DNA of 64,000 nt from Streptomyces sp. NBC_01317. GTDB lineage: Bacteria; Actinomycetota; Actinomycetes; Streptomycetales; Streptomycetaceae. Position 1 is the first letter of the stretch. The number at the start of each line of letters is the position of its first letter. Shown here in pieces: positions 1 through 9,033 of this stretch. The DNA lies in NCBI RefSeq assembly GCF_035961655.1, contig NZ_CP108393.1:7587501-7651500 (forward strand), given 5' to 3'. A model generated the notes under the pieces. It saw only the letters and a program-made list of their open reading frames with translations, ran no database searches and was not told the DNA's origin. The translations under genes were made by a program, and so were the position numbers.

Positions 1-15
1 CGTGGACGGCCGGGC

Positions 16-879
16 TCACAGCTCGGCGCGGATTCCGGCGATGAGCCGGCGGGTGCGGTGCGCGGACTCCGCGTGCGCGACCATCCGGTCCATCGCCTCC
101 ATGTGCGCCGTCACCTCGGCGTGCCCGTCGAGGTACAGCGCCCCGGTCAGGTGCTCGATGTAGACCATGTCGGGCAGTTCGGGGAGGTCGAAGCGGAAGA
201 GGGTGAAGGGGCTGTACGTCCCCGGGTGGTGGCCGGACGCGAACTCCGCCATCTGGATGGTCACGTGGGGCAGTTCGGAGGCCTCCAGCAGCCGGTCGAT
301 CTGCGCCCGCATCAGCGCGGGCGAGCCGACGGGCCGGCGCAGCACCGTCTCGTCCAGCACGGCCCAGACGACCGGGGCGTCGGAGCGGGTGAGCAGCGTC
401 TGGCGCTCCAGCCGCAGCGCGACCTGGCGCTCGATCCGCGCGGGGCTGCTCGCCAGGCCCAGCGCGCCCGGCGCGAGGATCGCCCGGGCGTACTCCTCGG
501 TCTGGAGCAGGCCGGGCACGAAGTGCGGCTCGTACGTACGGATGGTCCTGGCGGCCTCTTCGAGGCTGACGTAACCGCTGAACCAGTCCGGCAGGATGTC
601 GTGGAAATGCTGCCACCAGCCCGGCCGGCTCGCCTCGTCCGCCAGCTGGAGGAACACCGCGATCTCCGGCTCCGGCACGCCGTACGCGGGCAGCAGCATC
701 TGGACGTACGGGATCTTGAGCCCGACCTCGGCCGCCTCCATCCGGCGGACGGTGGCGGCGGTGACCCGGAGCAACGCACCGGCCTGTTCACGGGTGAGGC
801 CGGCCTTCTCCCGCAGTACGCGCAGCCGCCTGCTGAGGACGAGCTGACCGACCGTCGGTGCCGACCGTGGCTCGCTCAC
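16..879 (-). CDS. XRE-family helix-turn-helix regulator with DUF5753
   Basis: 287-residue cytoplasmic DNA-binding protein. The N-terminal HTH (about residues 10-65) has the readable core REKAGLTREQAGALLRV followed by TVRRMEAAEVG. The rest is the DUF5753 sensor-like domain typical of Streptomyces regulators, with HFVPGLLQTEEYARAIL and GTYSPFTLFRFDLP. GTG at 879 is chosen because the HTH begins right behind it and a GGTGGAG stretch lies in front; a longer reading frame upstream has no domain. In this family the gene is usually followed by a small DUF397 gene; that would lie beyond position 1 and cannot be seen (inference). Ligand and targets are unknown. The gene is divergent from an aldo/keto reductase across a G-rich repeat region. 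Confidence 0.9.
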   Translation of the reverse strand: MSEPRSAPTVGQLVLSRRLRVLREKAGLTREQAGALLRVTAATVRRMEAAEVGLKIPYVQMLLPAYGVPEPEIAVFLQLADEASRPGWWQHFHDILPDWFSGYVSLEEAARTIRTYEPHFVPGLLQTEEYARAILAPGALGLASSPARIERQVALRLERQTLLTRSDAPVVWAVLDETVLRRPVGSPALMRAQIDRLLEASELPHVTIQMAEFASGHHPGTYSPFTLFRFDLPELPDMVYIEHLTGALYLDGHAEVTAHMEAMDRMVAHAESAHRTRRLIAGIRAEL

Positions 880-975
880 ACTCCACCCCCCAGCTTCGCG
901 GACGCGCCGCCGGGCAGTCTGCCACAGCAACAGGCCGCTGAGCACGGCTTGTTGGGAGAAAACGCCGAGTTCTTC

Positions 976-1030
976 CGGGGCGGGCCCGGGGCGGGTACGG
1001 GGCGGTTCCGGGGCGGTCCGGGGGTGGTTC
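976..1030 (+). repeat. Five 11-bp G-tract tandem units in divergent promoter region
   Basis: Five consecutive 11-base units follow the pattern (c/g)GGGG(c/t)GGnnn: starts at 976, 987, 998, 1009 and 1020. Each has a run of four G and a second run of two or three G. The array lies between the divergent XRE (start 879) and aldo/keto reductase (start 1088) genes. Eleven bases is close to one helical turn, so the G runs face the same side of the duplex. It could bind a regulator repeatedly or fold as a G-quadruplex; both are inference. Confidence 0.6.
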
Positions 1031-1087
1031 CCGGTAGCGCGGGCGGCGGCCTTGATCATCCGGCGCGCGCGTGAGCATGCTTCCCCC

Positions 1088-1975
1088 ATGACTCCCTCCT
1101 CCGCACCCGGCCCCGCCCCCCGGCGCGACTTCCCGCTCGGCGGTACCACCACGATTCCCCGGCTGGGCTTCGGCGCGATGCAGCTGCCGGTCGCGCGGAA
1201 CGGCTCCGCCCACGACCGGAACGCCGCGCTGGCGGTCGCGCGCCGGGCAGTCGAGCTGGGCGCCCGCCACCTGGACACCGCCGCCTTCTACTTCTCCGGC
1301 GACGTGCGCGCGAACGACCTGCTGCGCGAGGCGCTGTACCCGTACCCCGCCGATCTGACGATCGCCACCAAGGTCGGCCCGCTGCGGAACCCGGACGGCG
1401 AGATGTACGGGGAGGCCACCGCCGGGCAACTGCGTCCGGAGGTGGAGCGGAACCTGCGGGAACTCGGCGTCGACGTCCTCGACCTGGTGTATCTGCGGGT
1501 GGGCCGGCTCTCCGCGAAGGGCGGCCCGCCGCTCGGCGAGCGCTTCGCCGTCCTGGCCGCGCTGCGGGACGAAGGGCTGATCCGCCACCTCGGCGTCAGC
1601 AACGTGTCCGCCGGGCAACTCGCCGAGGCCAGGGCCGTCGCACCGGTCGCCGCGGTGCAGAACCGCTTCGGTGTGCTCGACCAGGAGGACGTGGCGCTGG
1701 TCGACACCTGTGCGGCCGCCGGCATCGCGTACATGCCGTTCTTCGCCCTGGGCGGCAGCCACGGCACCCTCGCCGACGACCACCTGCGCGCGGTCGCCGA
1801 GCGCCACGGCGCGACCGCGCACCAGGTGGCGCTCGCCTGGGGCCTCGCGCGGTCGCCGTCCATCGTCCAGATCCCCGGCACCGCCTCGCTCTCCCATCTG
1901 GAGCAGAACATGGCGGCGTCCGACCTCGTCCTCGACCCGGCCGACGTGGCCCTGCTCGGCGCGGCGGCCGGCTGA
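1088..1975 (+). CDS. Aldo/keto reductase
   Basis: 295-residue NAD(P)H-dependent oxidoreductase of the aldo/keto reductase (TIM-barrel) family. Seen: the substrate-site start LGFGAMQL, the catalytic-Asp region ARHLDTAAFYFSGD in which the usual Asp-x-x-x-x-Tyr pair is DTAAFY, lysine in IATKVGPL, and the cofactor region IVQIPGTASLSHLEQN near the C-terminus. The substrate is not predictable. ATG at 1088 is used; an upstream in-frame start only adds twelve unconserved residues. It converges on the small membrane-protein gene behind ctaD, the two stops being four bases apart inside a palindrome. Confidence 0.9.
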   Translation: MTPSSAPGPAPRRDFPLGGTTTIPRLGFGAMQLPVARNGSAHDRNAALAVARRAVELGARHLDTAAFYFSGDVRANDLLREALYPYPADLTIATKVGPLRNPDGEMYGEATAGQLRPEVERNLRELGVDVLDLVYLRVGRLSAKGGPPLGERFAVLAALRDEGLIRHLGVSNVSAGQLAEARAVAPVAAVQNRFGVLDQEDVALVDTCAAAGIAYMPFFALGGSHGTLADDHLRAVAERHGATAHQVALAWGLARSPSIVQIPGTASLSHLEQNMAASDLVLDPADVALLGAAAG

Positions 1976-1984
1976 CGCGTCAGC
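1971..1984. other. 14-bp palindrome joining two convergent stop codons
   Basis: GCTGACGCGTCAGC is a perfect palindrome that contains the TGA of the aldo/keto reductase (1973-1975) and, on the other strand, the TGA of the ctaD-partner gene (1982-1980). It is too short to be a convincing terminator by itself, but it makes the two stop codons mirror images. Confidence 0.6.
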
Positions 1985-2321
1985 GGACCAGGAGGGTGAA
2001 CGCCGCGCAGGTGCCCGTCGCCGCGCCGACGGCCACCAGCGCGGTGGCCACACAGCGCGTCCTGAGCTGCTCGTAGCGCTCCGTGTACTCGCCGCGCAAC
2101 TCGTGGGCGCGCTCCGCGATCCGTACGAGCACCGCCTTGGACACCGCGATCCGGTCGGCGGTGTACACCCGCTCCACGTCCTCGCGCTGGGCGGTGGTCA
2201 GCCAGGGCAACTGCGCGGTGAACAGGGCCGCCCGCCGGTTGATCTCCTCGATCTCGGCGCTCCAGAGGAGGTAGCCCTCCAGCTGGACCAGCCCCCGGAC
2301 GCTGTCCTCCTCCGGCTTCAT
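1980..2321 (-). CDS. Small C-terminally anchored protein coupled to ctaD
   Basis: 113-residue protein of unknown function. The first 85 residues are charged and helical ([34 protein letters not shown]), suggesting a coiled-coil cytoplasmic part; the last 22 ([19 protein letters not shown] onward) form one membrane span. The ATG overlaps the ctaD stop codon (ATGA at 2321-2318), so translation is probably coupled. Inference: an accessory subunit or assembly factor for the oxidase. It could also be unrelated to oxidase function and simply co-expressed. No named domain recognised. Confidence 0.75.
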   Translation of the reverse strand: MKPEEDSVRGLVQLEGYLLWSAEIEEINRRAALFTAQLPWLTTAQREDVERVYTADRIAVSKAVLVRIAERAHELRGEYTERYEQLRTRCVATALVAVGAATGTCAAFTLLVR

Positions 2322-4048
2322 CGCTGCTTGTCGCCGGGCGCGACGGTCGTGGAGTCGACGGGCCGGTTGCTCTCCTCCTCCAGGGCCCGGATGGCCGGAT
2401 GGTGGAGGTCGAAGGCGGGGGACTCGGAGCGGATCTTCGGCAGCGTGAGGAAGTTGTGCCGCGGGGGCGGGCAGGAGGTCGCCCACTCCAGCGAGCGGCC
2501 GTAGCCCCACGGGTCGTCCTCCTCGACCTTCTTGCCGTACCTGGTGGTCTTCCAGACGTTGTAGAAGAACGGCAGCATCGACAGGCCGAGGACAAACGCG
2601 CTGATCGAGGAGACCATGTTGAGCGCGGTGAACCCGTCGGCGGCGAGATAGTCCGCGTACCGGCGGGGCATGCCTTCCGCGCCCAGCCAGTGCTGCACCA
2701 GGAACGTCCCGTGGAAACCGCAGAACAGCGTCCAGAAGGTCATTTTGCCGAGCCGTTCGTCCAGCATCTTCCCGGTGAACTTGGGCCACCAGAAATGGAA
2801 TCCGGCGAACATCGCGAACACCACGGTGCCGAACACCACGTAATGGAAGTGCGCGACGACGAAGTACGAGTCGGAGACGTGGAAGTCCAGCGGCGGCGAG
2901 GCCAGGATGATGCCGGTCAGTCCGCCGAAGAGGAACGTGACCAGGAATCCGACCGACCAGAGCATCGGTGTCTCCATCGACAGTGAGCCCTTCCAGATCG
3001 TGCCGATCCAGTTGAAGAACTTCACCCCGGTCGGTACGGCGATCAGGAAGGTCATGAACGAGAAGAACGGCAGCAGCACCCCGCCCGTGACGAACATGTG
3101 GTGGGCCCACACCGTGATCGAGAGGCCCGCGATCGAGATGGTCGCCGCCACCAGCCCGATGTAGCCGAAGACCGGCTTGCGGCTGAAGACGGGCAGGATC
3201 TCGGTCACGATCCCGAAGAAGGGCAGGGCGATGATGTACACCTCGGGATGACCGAAGAACCAGAAGAGGTGCTGCCACAACAGCGCGCCCCCGTTGGCCG
3301 GGTCGAAGACGTGCGCGCCGAACTTGCGGTCCGCCTCCAGGGCGAGCAGCGCCGCCGCCAGGACGGGGAAGGCGAACAGCACCAACAGGGCTGTGAGCAG
3401 CACGTTCCAGGTGAAGATCGGCATGCGGAACATCGTCATGCCGGGCGCGCGCATGCAGATGATCGTGGTGATGAAGTTGACGGAACCGAGAATGGTGCCG
3501 AAGCCCGACAGCGCCAGACCCATGACCCACAGGTCTCCGCCGATGCCCGGCGAGCGGACGATGTCGGTGAGCGGGGAGTAGGCGAACCAGCCGAAGTCGG
3601 CGGCGCCGTTGGGCGTCAGGAGACCGCTGACGACGATGAGCGACCCGAAGAGGTACAGCCAGTAGGCGAGTCCGTTGAGCCGGGGGAACGCCACGTCGGG
3701 CGCGCCGATCTGGAGCGGCATGATCCAGTTGGTGAACCCGGCGAACAGCGGGGTCGCGAACATCAGCAGCATGATCGTGCCGTGCAGCGTGAACGCCTGG
3801 TTGAACTGCTCGTGCGAGATGATCTGGATGCCGGGGCGGGCCAGTTCGGCGCGCATGAAGAGCGCCAGCACCCCGCCGATGATGAAAAAGGCGAATGAGG
3901 TGATGAGATACAACGAACCGATCGTCTTATGGTCGGTGGTGGTGAGCCAGCCCACGATGATATAACCGGGCCGCTTGCGCACGACCGGCTTTTTGTTCTG
4001 ATAGCTCTCGTCGGCCTCGGCCGACCCTTCCGTGCCCATCGTCGTCAC
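2318..4048 (-). CDS. ctaD: Cytochrome c oxidase subunit I (orphan copy)
   Basis: 576-residue, 12-span heme-copper oxidase catalytic subunit that reduces oxygen to water and pumps protons at the plasma membrane. Seen: the N-terminal [11 protein letters not shown], the CuB/Tyr cross-link segment [12 protein letters not shown], the CuB histidine pair in [12 protein letters not shown], and heme-ligand histidines in [14 protein letters not shown] at 4048 is preferred over ATG at 4039 because GGAGGAG lies nine bases in front of it. There are no genes for subunits II (ctaC) or III (ctaE), or for a bc1 complex, nearby, so this is probably a second copy; it is co-transcribed only with the small membrane protein downstream. 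Confidence 0.95.
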   Translation of the reverse strand: MTTMGTEGSAEADESYQNKKPVVRKRPGYIIVGWLTTTDHKTIGSLYLITSFAFFIIGGVLALFMRAELARPGIQIISHEQFNQAFTLHGTIMLLMFATPLFAGFTNWIMPLQIGAPDVAFPRLNGLAYWLYLFGSLIVVSGLLTPNGAADFGWFAYSPLTDIVRSPGIGGDLWVMGLALSGFGTILGSVNFITTIICMRAPGMTMFRMPIFTWNVLLTALLVLFAFPVLAAALLALEADRKFGAHVFDPANGGALLWQHLFWFFGHPEVYIIALPFFGIVTEILPVFSRKPVFGYIGLVAATISIAGLSITVWAHHMFVTGGVLLPFFSFMTFLIAVPTGVKFFNWIGTIWKGSLSMETPMLWSVGFLVTFLFGGLTGIILASPPLDFHVSDSYFVVAHFHYVVFGTVVFAMFAGFHFWWPKFTGKMLDERLGKMTFWTLFCGFHGTFLVQHWLGAEGMPRRYADYLAADGFTALNMVSSISAFVLGLSMLPFFYNVWKTTRYGKKVEEDDPWGYGRSLEWATSCPPPRHNFLTLPKIRSESPAFDLHHPAIRALEEESNRPVDSTTVAPGDKQR

Positions 4049-4271
4049 TGCGACGCTCTCCTCCGGCTCGACGGTCGCGGGTGGACTCGGCAAGCAGCAT
4101 GGCGGCGGATTCACCGGGCGGGTGACACCGCCTCGTTCCCGGCGCGTCGCATATCGCGTATCGGTATGTCCCGCCCGCCTTGCGGGGGCGGCGAGTTGCC
4201 CCGGTGTCCGGCGGTCGCGGACCACGGCAACTTTCACCCGGGAGAGGGACGTGAGGGGTCCACGACGGACA

Positions 4272-4307
4272 GCGCCGGGCCGCCCCGGTCGGGGGCGGGC
4301 CCGGCGC
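4272..4307 (-). terminator. Terminator behind pgm
   Basis: GC-rich hairpin with arms gcgccgggcc-gcccc and ggggcgggcccggcgc (one bulged base) around a 5-base loop, beginning 17 bases beyond the pgm stop. No U-run follows, which is usual in Streptomyces. Confidence 0.65.
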
Positions 4308-4323
4308 AGTCCTGTGCGGTGTC

Positions 4324-5964
4324 TCAGCCCGCGAGGGCGGCCGCGACGACGGCCTTCGCCTCCTCCTGCACCCGCGCGAGGTGGTCAGGGCCCTGGAAGG
4401 ACTCCGCGTAGATCTTGTAGACGTCCTCCGTGCCCGACGGGCGCGCGGCGAACCACGCGCTCTCCGTGGTCACCTTGATGCCGCCGATGGCCGCGCCGTT
4501 GCCGGGCGCCTCGGTGAGCACGGCCGTCACCGGCTCCCCCGCGAGGGTGTCGGCCGTGACCTGGTCGGGCGAGAGCCGCCCCAGGATCGCCTTCTCCTCG
4601 CGGGTGGCGGCGGCGTCGATGCGCGCGTAGGCGGGCTCGCCGAAGCGGGCCGTCAGCGCGCCGTAGTGCTCGGAGGGGGTCTTGCCGGTGACCGCGAGGA
4701 TCTCGGAGGCGAGCAGCGCGAGGATGATGCCGTCCTTGTCGGTGGTCCACACCGAACCGTCGCGCCGCAGGAACGACGCGCCCGCCGACTCCTCCCCGCC
4801 GAAGCCGATCGATCCGTCGGACAGCCCGTCCACGAACCACTTGAACCCGACCGGGACTTCCACCAGCCGGCGGCCGAGATCGGCGGCGACCCGGTCGATC
4901 ATCCCGGAGGACACCAGGGTCTTGCCGATGCCCGCGCCGGCCGGCCACCGGTCGCGGTGCGCGTACAGATAGCCGATGGCGGCGGCCAGGTAGTGGTTGG
5001 GGTTCATCAGCCCGGCGTCCGGGGTGACGATGCCGTGCCGGTCGGCGTCGGCGTCGTTGCCGGTGGTGATCGCGAACCGGTCGCGCCCCTCGATGAGCGA
5101 GGCCATCGCGTACGGCGACGAGCAGTCCATCCGGATTCTGCCGTCCCAGTCCAGCGTCATGAACCGCCAGGTGGGGTCGGCCAGGGGATTGATCACGGTC
5201 AGGTCGATCCGGTGCTGTTCGGCGATCCGGCCCCAGTAGCCGACCGACGCTCCGCCGAGCGGGTCGGCGCCGATCCGTACCCCCGCCGCGCGGACCGCGT
5301 CCAGGTCCAGTACGGCGGGCAGGTCGGCCACGTAACCGCCGAGGAAATCGTAACGGCCCGTCGTTTCGGCGGCGAGGGCGCGGGTGTACGGCAGGCGCCG
5401 TACATCCTTGAGGCCGGCCGCGATGATCGCGTTGGCCCGGTCCTGGATCCAGCCGGTCGCGTCCGACCCGGCGGGACCGCCGCTGGGCGGGTTGTACTTG
5501 AACCCGCCGTCCCGGGGGGGATTGTGCGACGGGGTGACCACCACACCGTCGGCGAGGTGGGAGGCGCGGCCCCGGTTGTACGTGACGATCGCGTGCGACA
5601 CCGCCGGGGTGGGGGTGTAGCCGTCGGCCGTGTCGAGCAGCAGGGTCACACCGTTGGCGGCGAACACCTCGACGGCGGTCACCCGGGCCGGCTCGGAGAG
5701 CGCGTGGGTGTCGATGCCGAGGAAGAGGGGCCCGTCGGTGCCCTGGCCGGCGCGGTACTCACAGATCGCCTGGCTGGTCGCGGCGATGTGGTCCTCGTTG
5801 AACGCCGTGTCGAGCGACGACCCGCGGTGTCCCGAGGTGCCGAACGCCACTCGCTGACCCGGTTCGTCCAGGTCGGGATGGAGGGCGTAGTACGCGGTCA
5901 CCAGGCGGGCGACATCGGTGAGCTCCTCCGGGCGCGCCGGCTGTCCCGCTCGTTCGTGTGGCAT
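4324..5964 (-). CDS. pgm: Phosphoglucomutase (alpha-D-glucose phosphate-specific)
   Basis: 546-residue enzyme interconverting glucose 1-phosphate and glucose 6-phosphate in the cytoplasm, linking glycogen/trehalose and wall-sugar synthesis to glycolysis. Domain order and motifs of the alpha-phosphohexomutase family are complete: [10 protein letters not shown] near residue 45, the phosphoserine loop [11 protein letters not shown], the metal-binding DADADRHG, the sugar-binding [10 protein letters not shown], and the phosphate-binding [15 protein letters not shown] at the C-terminus. Length matches bacterial Pgm. ATG at 5964 has GGAGGAG seven bases upstream. It is divergent from the GCS2 ligase gene; no metabolic partner is adjacent. 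Confidence 0.95.
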   Translation of the reverse strand: MPHERAGQPARPEELTDVARLVTAYYALHPDLDEPGQRVAFGTSGHRGSSLDTAFNEDHIAATSQAICEYRAGQGTDGPLFLGIDTHALSEPARVTAVEVFAANGVTLLLDTADGYTPTPAVSHAIVTYNRGRASHLADGVVVTPSHNPPRDGGFKYNPPSGGPAGSDATGWIQDRANAIIAAGLKDVRRLPYTRALAAETTGRYDFLGGYVADLPAVLDLDAVRAAGVRIGADPLGGASVGYWGRIAEQHRIDLTVINPLADPTWRFMTLDWDGRIRMDCSSPYAMASLIEGRDRFAITTGNDADADRHGIVTPDAGLMNPNHYLAAAIGYLYAHRDRWPAGAGIGKTLVSSGMIDRVAADLGRRLVEVPVGFKWFVDGLSDGSIGFGGEESAGASFLRRDGSVWTTDKDGIILALLASEILAVTGKTPSEHYGALTARFGEPAYARIDAAATREEKAILGRLSPDQVTADTLAGEPVTAVLTEAPGNGAAIGGIKVTTESAWFAARPSGTEDVYKIYAESFQGPDHLARVQEEAKAVVAAALAG

Positions 5965-6172
5965 GTGCCCACTCCTCCACATCGGTCCCTGCGATCAGAC
6001 GATCGGTTCATCATCCCGGGTTACCGTGGATAACGACGGGTGACCCGCCGGGCTGCGCACGATACCGGCGCGGTACGGCGAACCCCACCGCCTTCGCCAC
6101 GTTCGGTGACGCGGAACCGGGGCACACGCAGCACCCGGCGCGAACGTGCCGTATCCAAGAAAGGCGGTCGTT

Positions 6173-7270
6173 GTGCGCAGTGTGGGTGTGGAAGAAGAAC
6201 TGTTGCTCGTGGACGCCTCGACGGGCGAGCCCCGGGCACTGTCCGCGGCGGTCCTGGCCTTCGCCTCCCGGGGCAGCAGTGACGCGGACGTGTTCGAGCT
6301 GGAACTGCACGGTTCCCAGCTGGAGTTCGCCACCCATCCGCAGACGGACATGGGGGAACTGTCGCGGGAGATCATGAGGTGGCGGGCGGAGGCGGCCGAT
6401 CACGCGGCGAACGCCGGGGCCGCGGTGGCCGCGCTGGCGACCTCGCCGCTGACGGTGGGGCCGTCCATCAACCCGGGCGAGCGCTTCGACTGGCTCAAGG
6501 AACAGTTCGGGCTGACCGCGCAGGAGCAGATCACCTGCGGCTGCCACGTCCATGTGGCCGTGGAGTCGGACGACGAGGGTGTGGCGGTGCTCGACCGGAT
6601 CCGGCCGTGGCTGTCGGTCCTGCTCGCGATGAGCGCGAACTCCCCCTTCTGGCAGACCAACGACACCCGGTACAGCAGTTACCGCAGCCGTGTCTGGGGC
6701 CGGTGGCCGTCGGCGGGGCCCGTGGAGGTCTTCGGCTCCGCCGAGCGCTACCACGCCCAGGTCGACGCCATGGTCGGCACCGGCGCCCTGCGCGACACCG
6801 GGATGATCTACTTCGACGCCCGGCTCTCGGCGGCCTGGCCGACGGTGGAGATCCGGGTGGCGGACGTCTGCCTGGACGCCTCCACCACGGTGCTGATCGC
6901 CACGCTGGTCCGGGCGTTGGTGGAGACGGCGGCCCGGGACTGGCGGGCGGGCAAGCCGGTGGTCGACCCGGGGGTCGGGCTGCTGAGGCTGGCGGCGTGG
7001 CGGGCCGGCCGGTCCGGGCTGGACGACGAGCTGATCAACCCCGAGACCATGAAGCCGGACCGCGCGGAGTCCGTCGTGGGGGCGCTGCTCGCCCATGTCC
7101 GTGACGCGCTGGACGACAGCGGGGACCTGATCGCCGCGCAGGACGCGGTGGCCCACCTGCTCAAGACCGGCAACGGCGCCCGCGTACAACGCGAACTGTT
7201 CGAGCGGACCGGGAGCTTGCGCGAAATGGTCGCGGAGTGCGCCCGGCGCACGTCGGCGGGCCCGGCCTGA
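6173..7270 (+). CDS. Glutamate-cysteine ligase family 2 (YbdK-type) carboxylate-amine ligase
   Basis: 365-residue ATP-dependent ligase of the GCS2 family, which joins a carboxylate (often glutamate) to an amine such as cysteine. Seen: SVGVEEELLLVD at the very N-terminus, LHGSQLEFAT (metal/substrate Glu), CGCHVHVAV, RVWGRWPSAGPVEVFGS and TVEIRVADVCLDA. YbdK-type members have weak or unassigned gamma-glutamyl-cysteine activity; actinomycetes make mycothiol, so the physiological product is uncertain. GTG at 6173 is selected because the family starts directly with this motif and AAAGG lies eight bases upstream; a GTG at 6146 has no such site. Converges on the CGNR gene. Confidence 0.85.
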   Translation: MRSVGVEEELLLVDASTGEPRALSAAVLAFASRGSSDADVFELELHGSQLEFATHPQTDMGELSREIMRWRAEAADHAANAGAAVAALATSPLTVGPSINPGERFDWLKEQFGLTAQEQITCGCHVHVAVESDDEGVAVLDRIRPWLSVLLAMSANSPFWQTNDTRYSSYRSRVWGRWPSAGPVEVFGSAERYHAQVDAMVGTGALRDTGMIYFDARLSAAWPTVEIRVADVCLDASTTVLIATLVRALVETAARDWRAGKPVVDPGVGLLRLAAWRAGRSGLDDELINPETMKPDRAESVVGALLAHVRDALDDSGDLIAAQDAVAHLLKTGNGARVQRELFERTGSLREMVAECARRTSAGPA

Positions 7271-7280
7271 CCGACCGGGT

Positions 7281-7322
7281 CGGGCGGGGTGTCCTGACCG
7301 GCCGGTCAGGACACCCCGCCCG
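7281..7322. terminator. 42-bp perfect palindrome, bidirectional terminator
   Basis: Arms 7281-7301 and 7302-7322 are exact reverse complements with no spacer (21 bp each, starting cgggcggggtgtcctgaccg). It lies between two convergent genes, 11 bases behind the GCS2 ligase stop and overlapping the last codons and stop (7306-7308) of the CGNR gene. The most likely role is termination on both strands; as DNA it could also form a cruciform. Confidence 0.8.
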
Positions 7323-7968
7323 GGTGGTGGCGGCGATAGTGGCGTGCGACGCGGGCGCGGTTGCCGCAGCCCGCCGAGCACCACTCCCGGCGCGGGTGCG
7401 CCCGGACGAAGTACCGCACACAGCCCGGGGCGTGGCAGGCGCGCAGCTCGGCCGCGTCCGGCCCGGTGAACAGCTGTACGGACTCCTCGGCGATCCGTGA
7501 CAGGGCCCGGTCCTCCGGGCTGTACGACGAGCCGTCGGCGCGTGCCGGCGGCTCGCCCGCGTTCCAGGCCAGCTGGGACCAGGTGGGCGCGTACGCGCAG
7601 GCGCGGTTCACGGCGGCGACGGCCACGCCCAGGTCGGCGACCGGGGAGACGGCCGTCGGACGGGTGTCCTCGGTCGCCACGGCGGCCAGCCGCCGCAGCG
7701 CGTCTCGCAGCTCCCGGAACCGCTCCACGGGCGGCCGGTCCGAGGCGGACGCGGCCCCTGCCTCAAGTCCGTCCAGCTCCAGGCGCGGCGAGAAGCGCGT
7801 CTCCACGGCCCGCAGCCACCTGGCCAGGTCACCCGCGTCCACCAGCGCGTCGTACACGCCCTCCCGGTCCGCCCAGACGGTGTTCATGAGCTCGACCGGG
7901 AGGGGTTCGCCGAGGGGTGCCGGCGGGGCGCCCGGCGGAGCGGCGGCCGGTGGATCAATGCTCTCCAT
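7306..7968 (-). CDS. CGNR zinc-finger (ABATE domain) regulator
   Basis: 220-residue predicted transcription factor. The N-terminal part is the ABATE-type ligand domain (LMNTVWADREGVYDALVDAG); the C-terminal 45 residues are the CGNR treble-clef finger with CHAPGCVRYF, then EWCSAGCGNRARVARHYRR, giving four cysteines and the name motif CGNR. It is divergent from a PPOX-family gene, the usual arrangement for regulators that control their neighbour. Hexamer CTAACC lies 11 bases in front of its ATG at 7968; the same hexamer builds the operators of the second CGNR locus at 38.5 kb. A longer reading frame upstream has no recognised residues. Confidence 0.88.
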   Translation of the reverse strand: MESIDPPAAAPPGAPPAPLGEPLPVELMNTVWADREGVYDALVDAGDLARWLRAVETRFSPRLELDGLEAGAASASDRPPVERFRELRDALRRLAAVATEDTRPTAVSPVADLGVAVAAVNRACAYAPTWSQLAWNAGEPPARADGSSYSPEDRALSRIAEESVQLFTGPDAAELRACHAPGCVRYFVRAHPRREWCSAGCGNRARVARHYRRHHPGGVS

Positions 7969-7977
7969 GTCCTCAAG

Positions 7978-8087
7978 CCTAACCGGGCCCCTAATGGCTG
8001 TCGATTGTTCCATCCATTTGACGAGCCGGTCCGCACGTGATTGTCTTGACGCGTACCTAATGGTTAAGGTGCACGCCAAGCGTTAGG
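7978..8087. promoter_or_regulatory. Divergent control region with CTAACC and CCTAATGG repeats
   Basis: Between the divergent CGNR and PPOX genes I see CCTAACC at 7978-7984, CCTAATGG at 7990-7997 and again at 8056-8063, and the inverted form GTTAGG at 8082-8087. The CTAACC core is shared with the operators next to the other CGNR gene (38446-38525). Binding by the CGNR protein is inference. Confidence 0.45.
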
Positions 8088-8097
8088 GGTGAGGGGA

Positions 8098-9033
8098 ATG
8101 GGTGTTCCGACCGGTTTCCACGAGGGGGAGCTGGCGGTGCAGCGGCGCGCCGGGGTCGGCGGACCGGCCGCCCGCCTGGCGGGGATGCTGGCCCCGCCCG
8201 ACCTGAGCGGGGGCGCGGCGATCTTCCTCCGCGACCGTGACCTGGCCGTCCTCACCGCCCGTGACCACGACGGCCTGCTCTGGACCTCACCCCTGCCGGG
8301 CGCCCCCGGCTTCCTCGTCGCGCGGGACCGGTCCCTGGAGGTCCGTGCCCTGCCCGCCCCCGGAGACCCGCTCGCGGACCTGGCCACGGACCAGCCGGCC
8401 GGCATGATCGCCATCGACTTCGCCACCCGCCGCCGGCTGCGGATCAACGGCTTCCTGGCCGGGGTCGGCCCGACCGGGCTCACGGTCGCGGTCGACCAGG
8501 CGTACGGAAACTGCCCCCAGTACATCCAGCGGCGCCACCTCCACCGCCCGCCGGGCCGCGCGGGCACCCGGGTCCCCGAGGTGCGGTCGGGCGGCTCACT
8601 GCACGCCGACGACGTCCGGCTGATCCGGGCGGCCGACACCTTCTTCCTGGGGACGGCCCACCCGACCCGGGGCGCCGACGCCTCCCACCGGGGCGGCACC
8701 CCCGGCTTCGTACGGGCCGACAGCGACGGCCTGTGGTGGCCCGACTATCCGGGCAACAACATGTTCAACAGCCTGGGCAATCTGGCCGCCGACAGCACCG
8801 CCGCCCTCCTCTTCCTGGACTTCACCACCGGCACGACCCTCCAGCTGTCCGGCACGGCGGCCGTCGACTGGACCGCGCCGGGTGTCCCCGGTGACGACGG
8901 CGGCACGGGACGGCGGGTGCGCTTCACCCCGCGCCACGTCGTCACGACCACGGTCCCGGTGCTCGGCGAAGCGGTCGCCCCGTACCCGCGCAACCCGCCC
9001 CTCACCGACACCCCCGGCCAGGAGACACCGTGA
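8098..9033 (+). CDS. Pyridoxamine 5'-phosphate oxidase-family (FMN-binding split barrel) protein
   Basis: 311-residue cytoplasmic protein, a tandem of two flavin-reductase-like split barrels. First half: GGAAIFLRDRDLAVLTARD, then FLVARDRSLEVRALP and a typical TRRRLRINGFLA. Second half: ADTFFLGTAHP, GGTPGFVRADSDG, GNNMFNSLGNL, and LDFTTGTTLQLSGTAAVDW. Such proteins reduce or bind flavin and small electrophiles; no specific substrate can be named. ATG at 8098 follows an AGGGG-rich site. Divergent from the CGNR regulator, its likely controller, and overlapping the next gene by GTGA, so it is probably co-translated with the DNA glycosylase. Confidence 0.82.
   Translation: MGVPTGFHEGELAVQRRAGVGGPAARLAGMLAPPDLSGGAAIFLRDRDLAVLTARDHDGLLWTSPLPGAPGFLVARDRSLEVRALPAPGDPLADLATDQPAGMIAIDFATRRRLRINGFLAGVGPTGLTVAVDQAYGNCPQYIQRRHLHRPPGRAGTRVPEVRSGGSLHADDVRLIRAADTFFLGTAHPTRGADASHRGGTPGFVRADSDGLWWPDYPGNNMFNSLGNLAADSTAALLFLDFTTGTTLQLSGTAAVDWTAPGVPGDDGGTGRRVRFTPRHVVTTTVPVLGEAVAPYPRNPPLTDTPGQETP

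Noticed and set aside
1980..3530. Minus-strand frame extending the small ctaD partner far into ctaD
   Set aside because: Only the last 113 codons have a normal composition and start; the rest is the shadow of ctaD in another frame.
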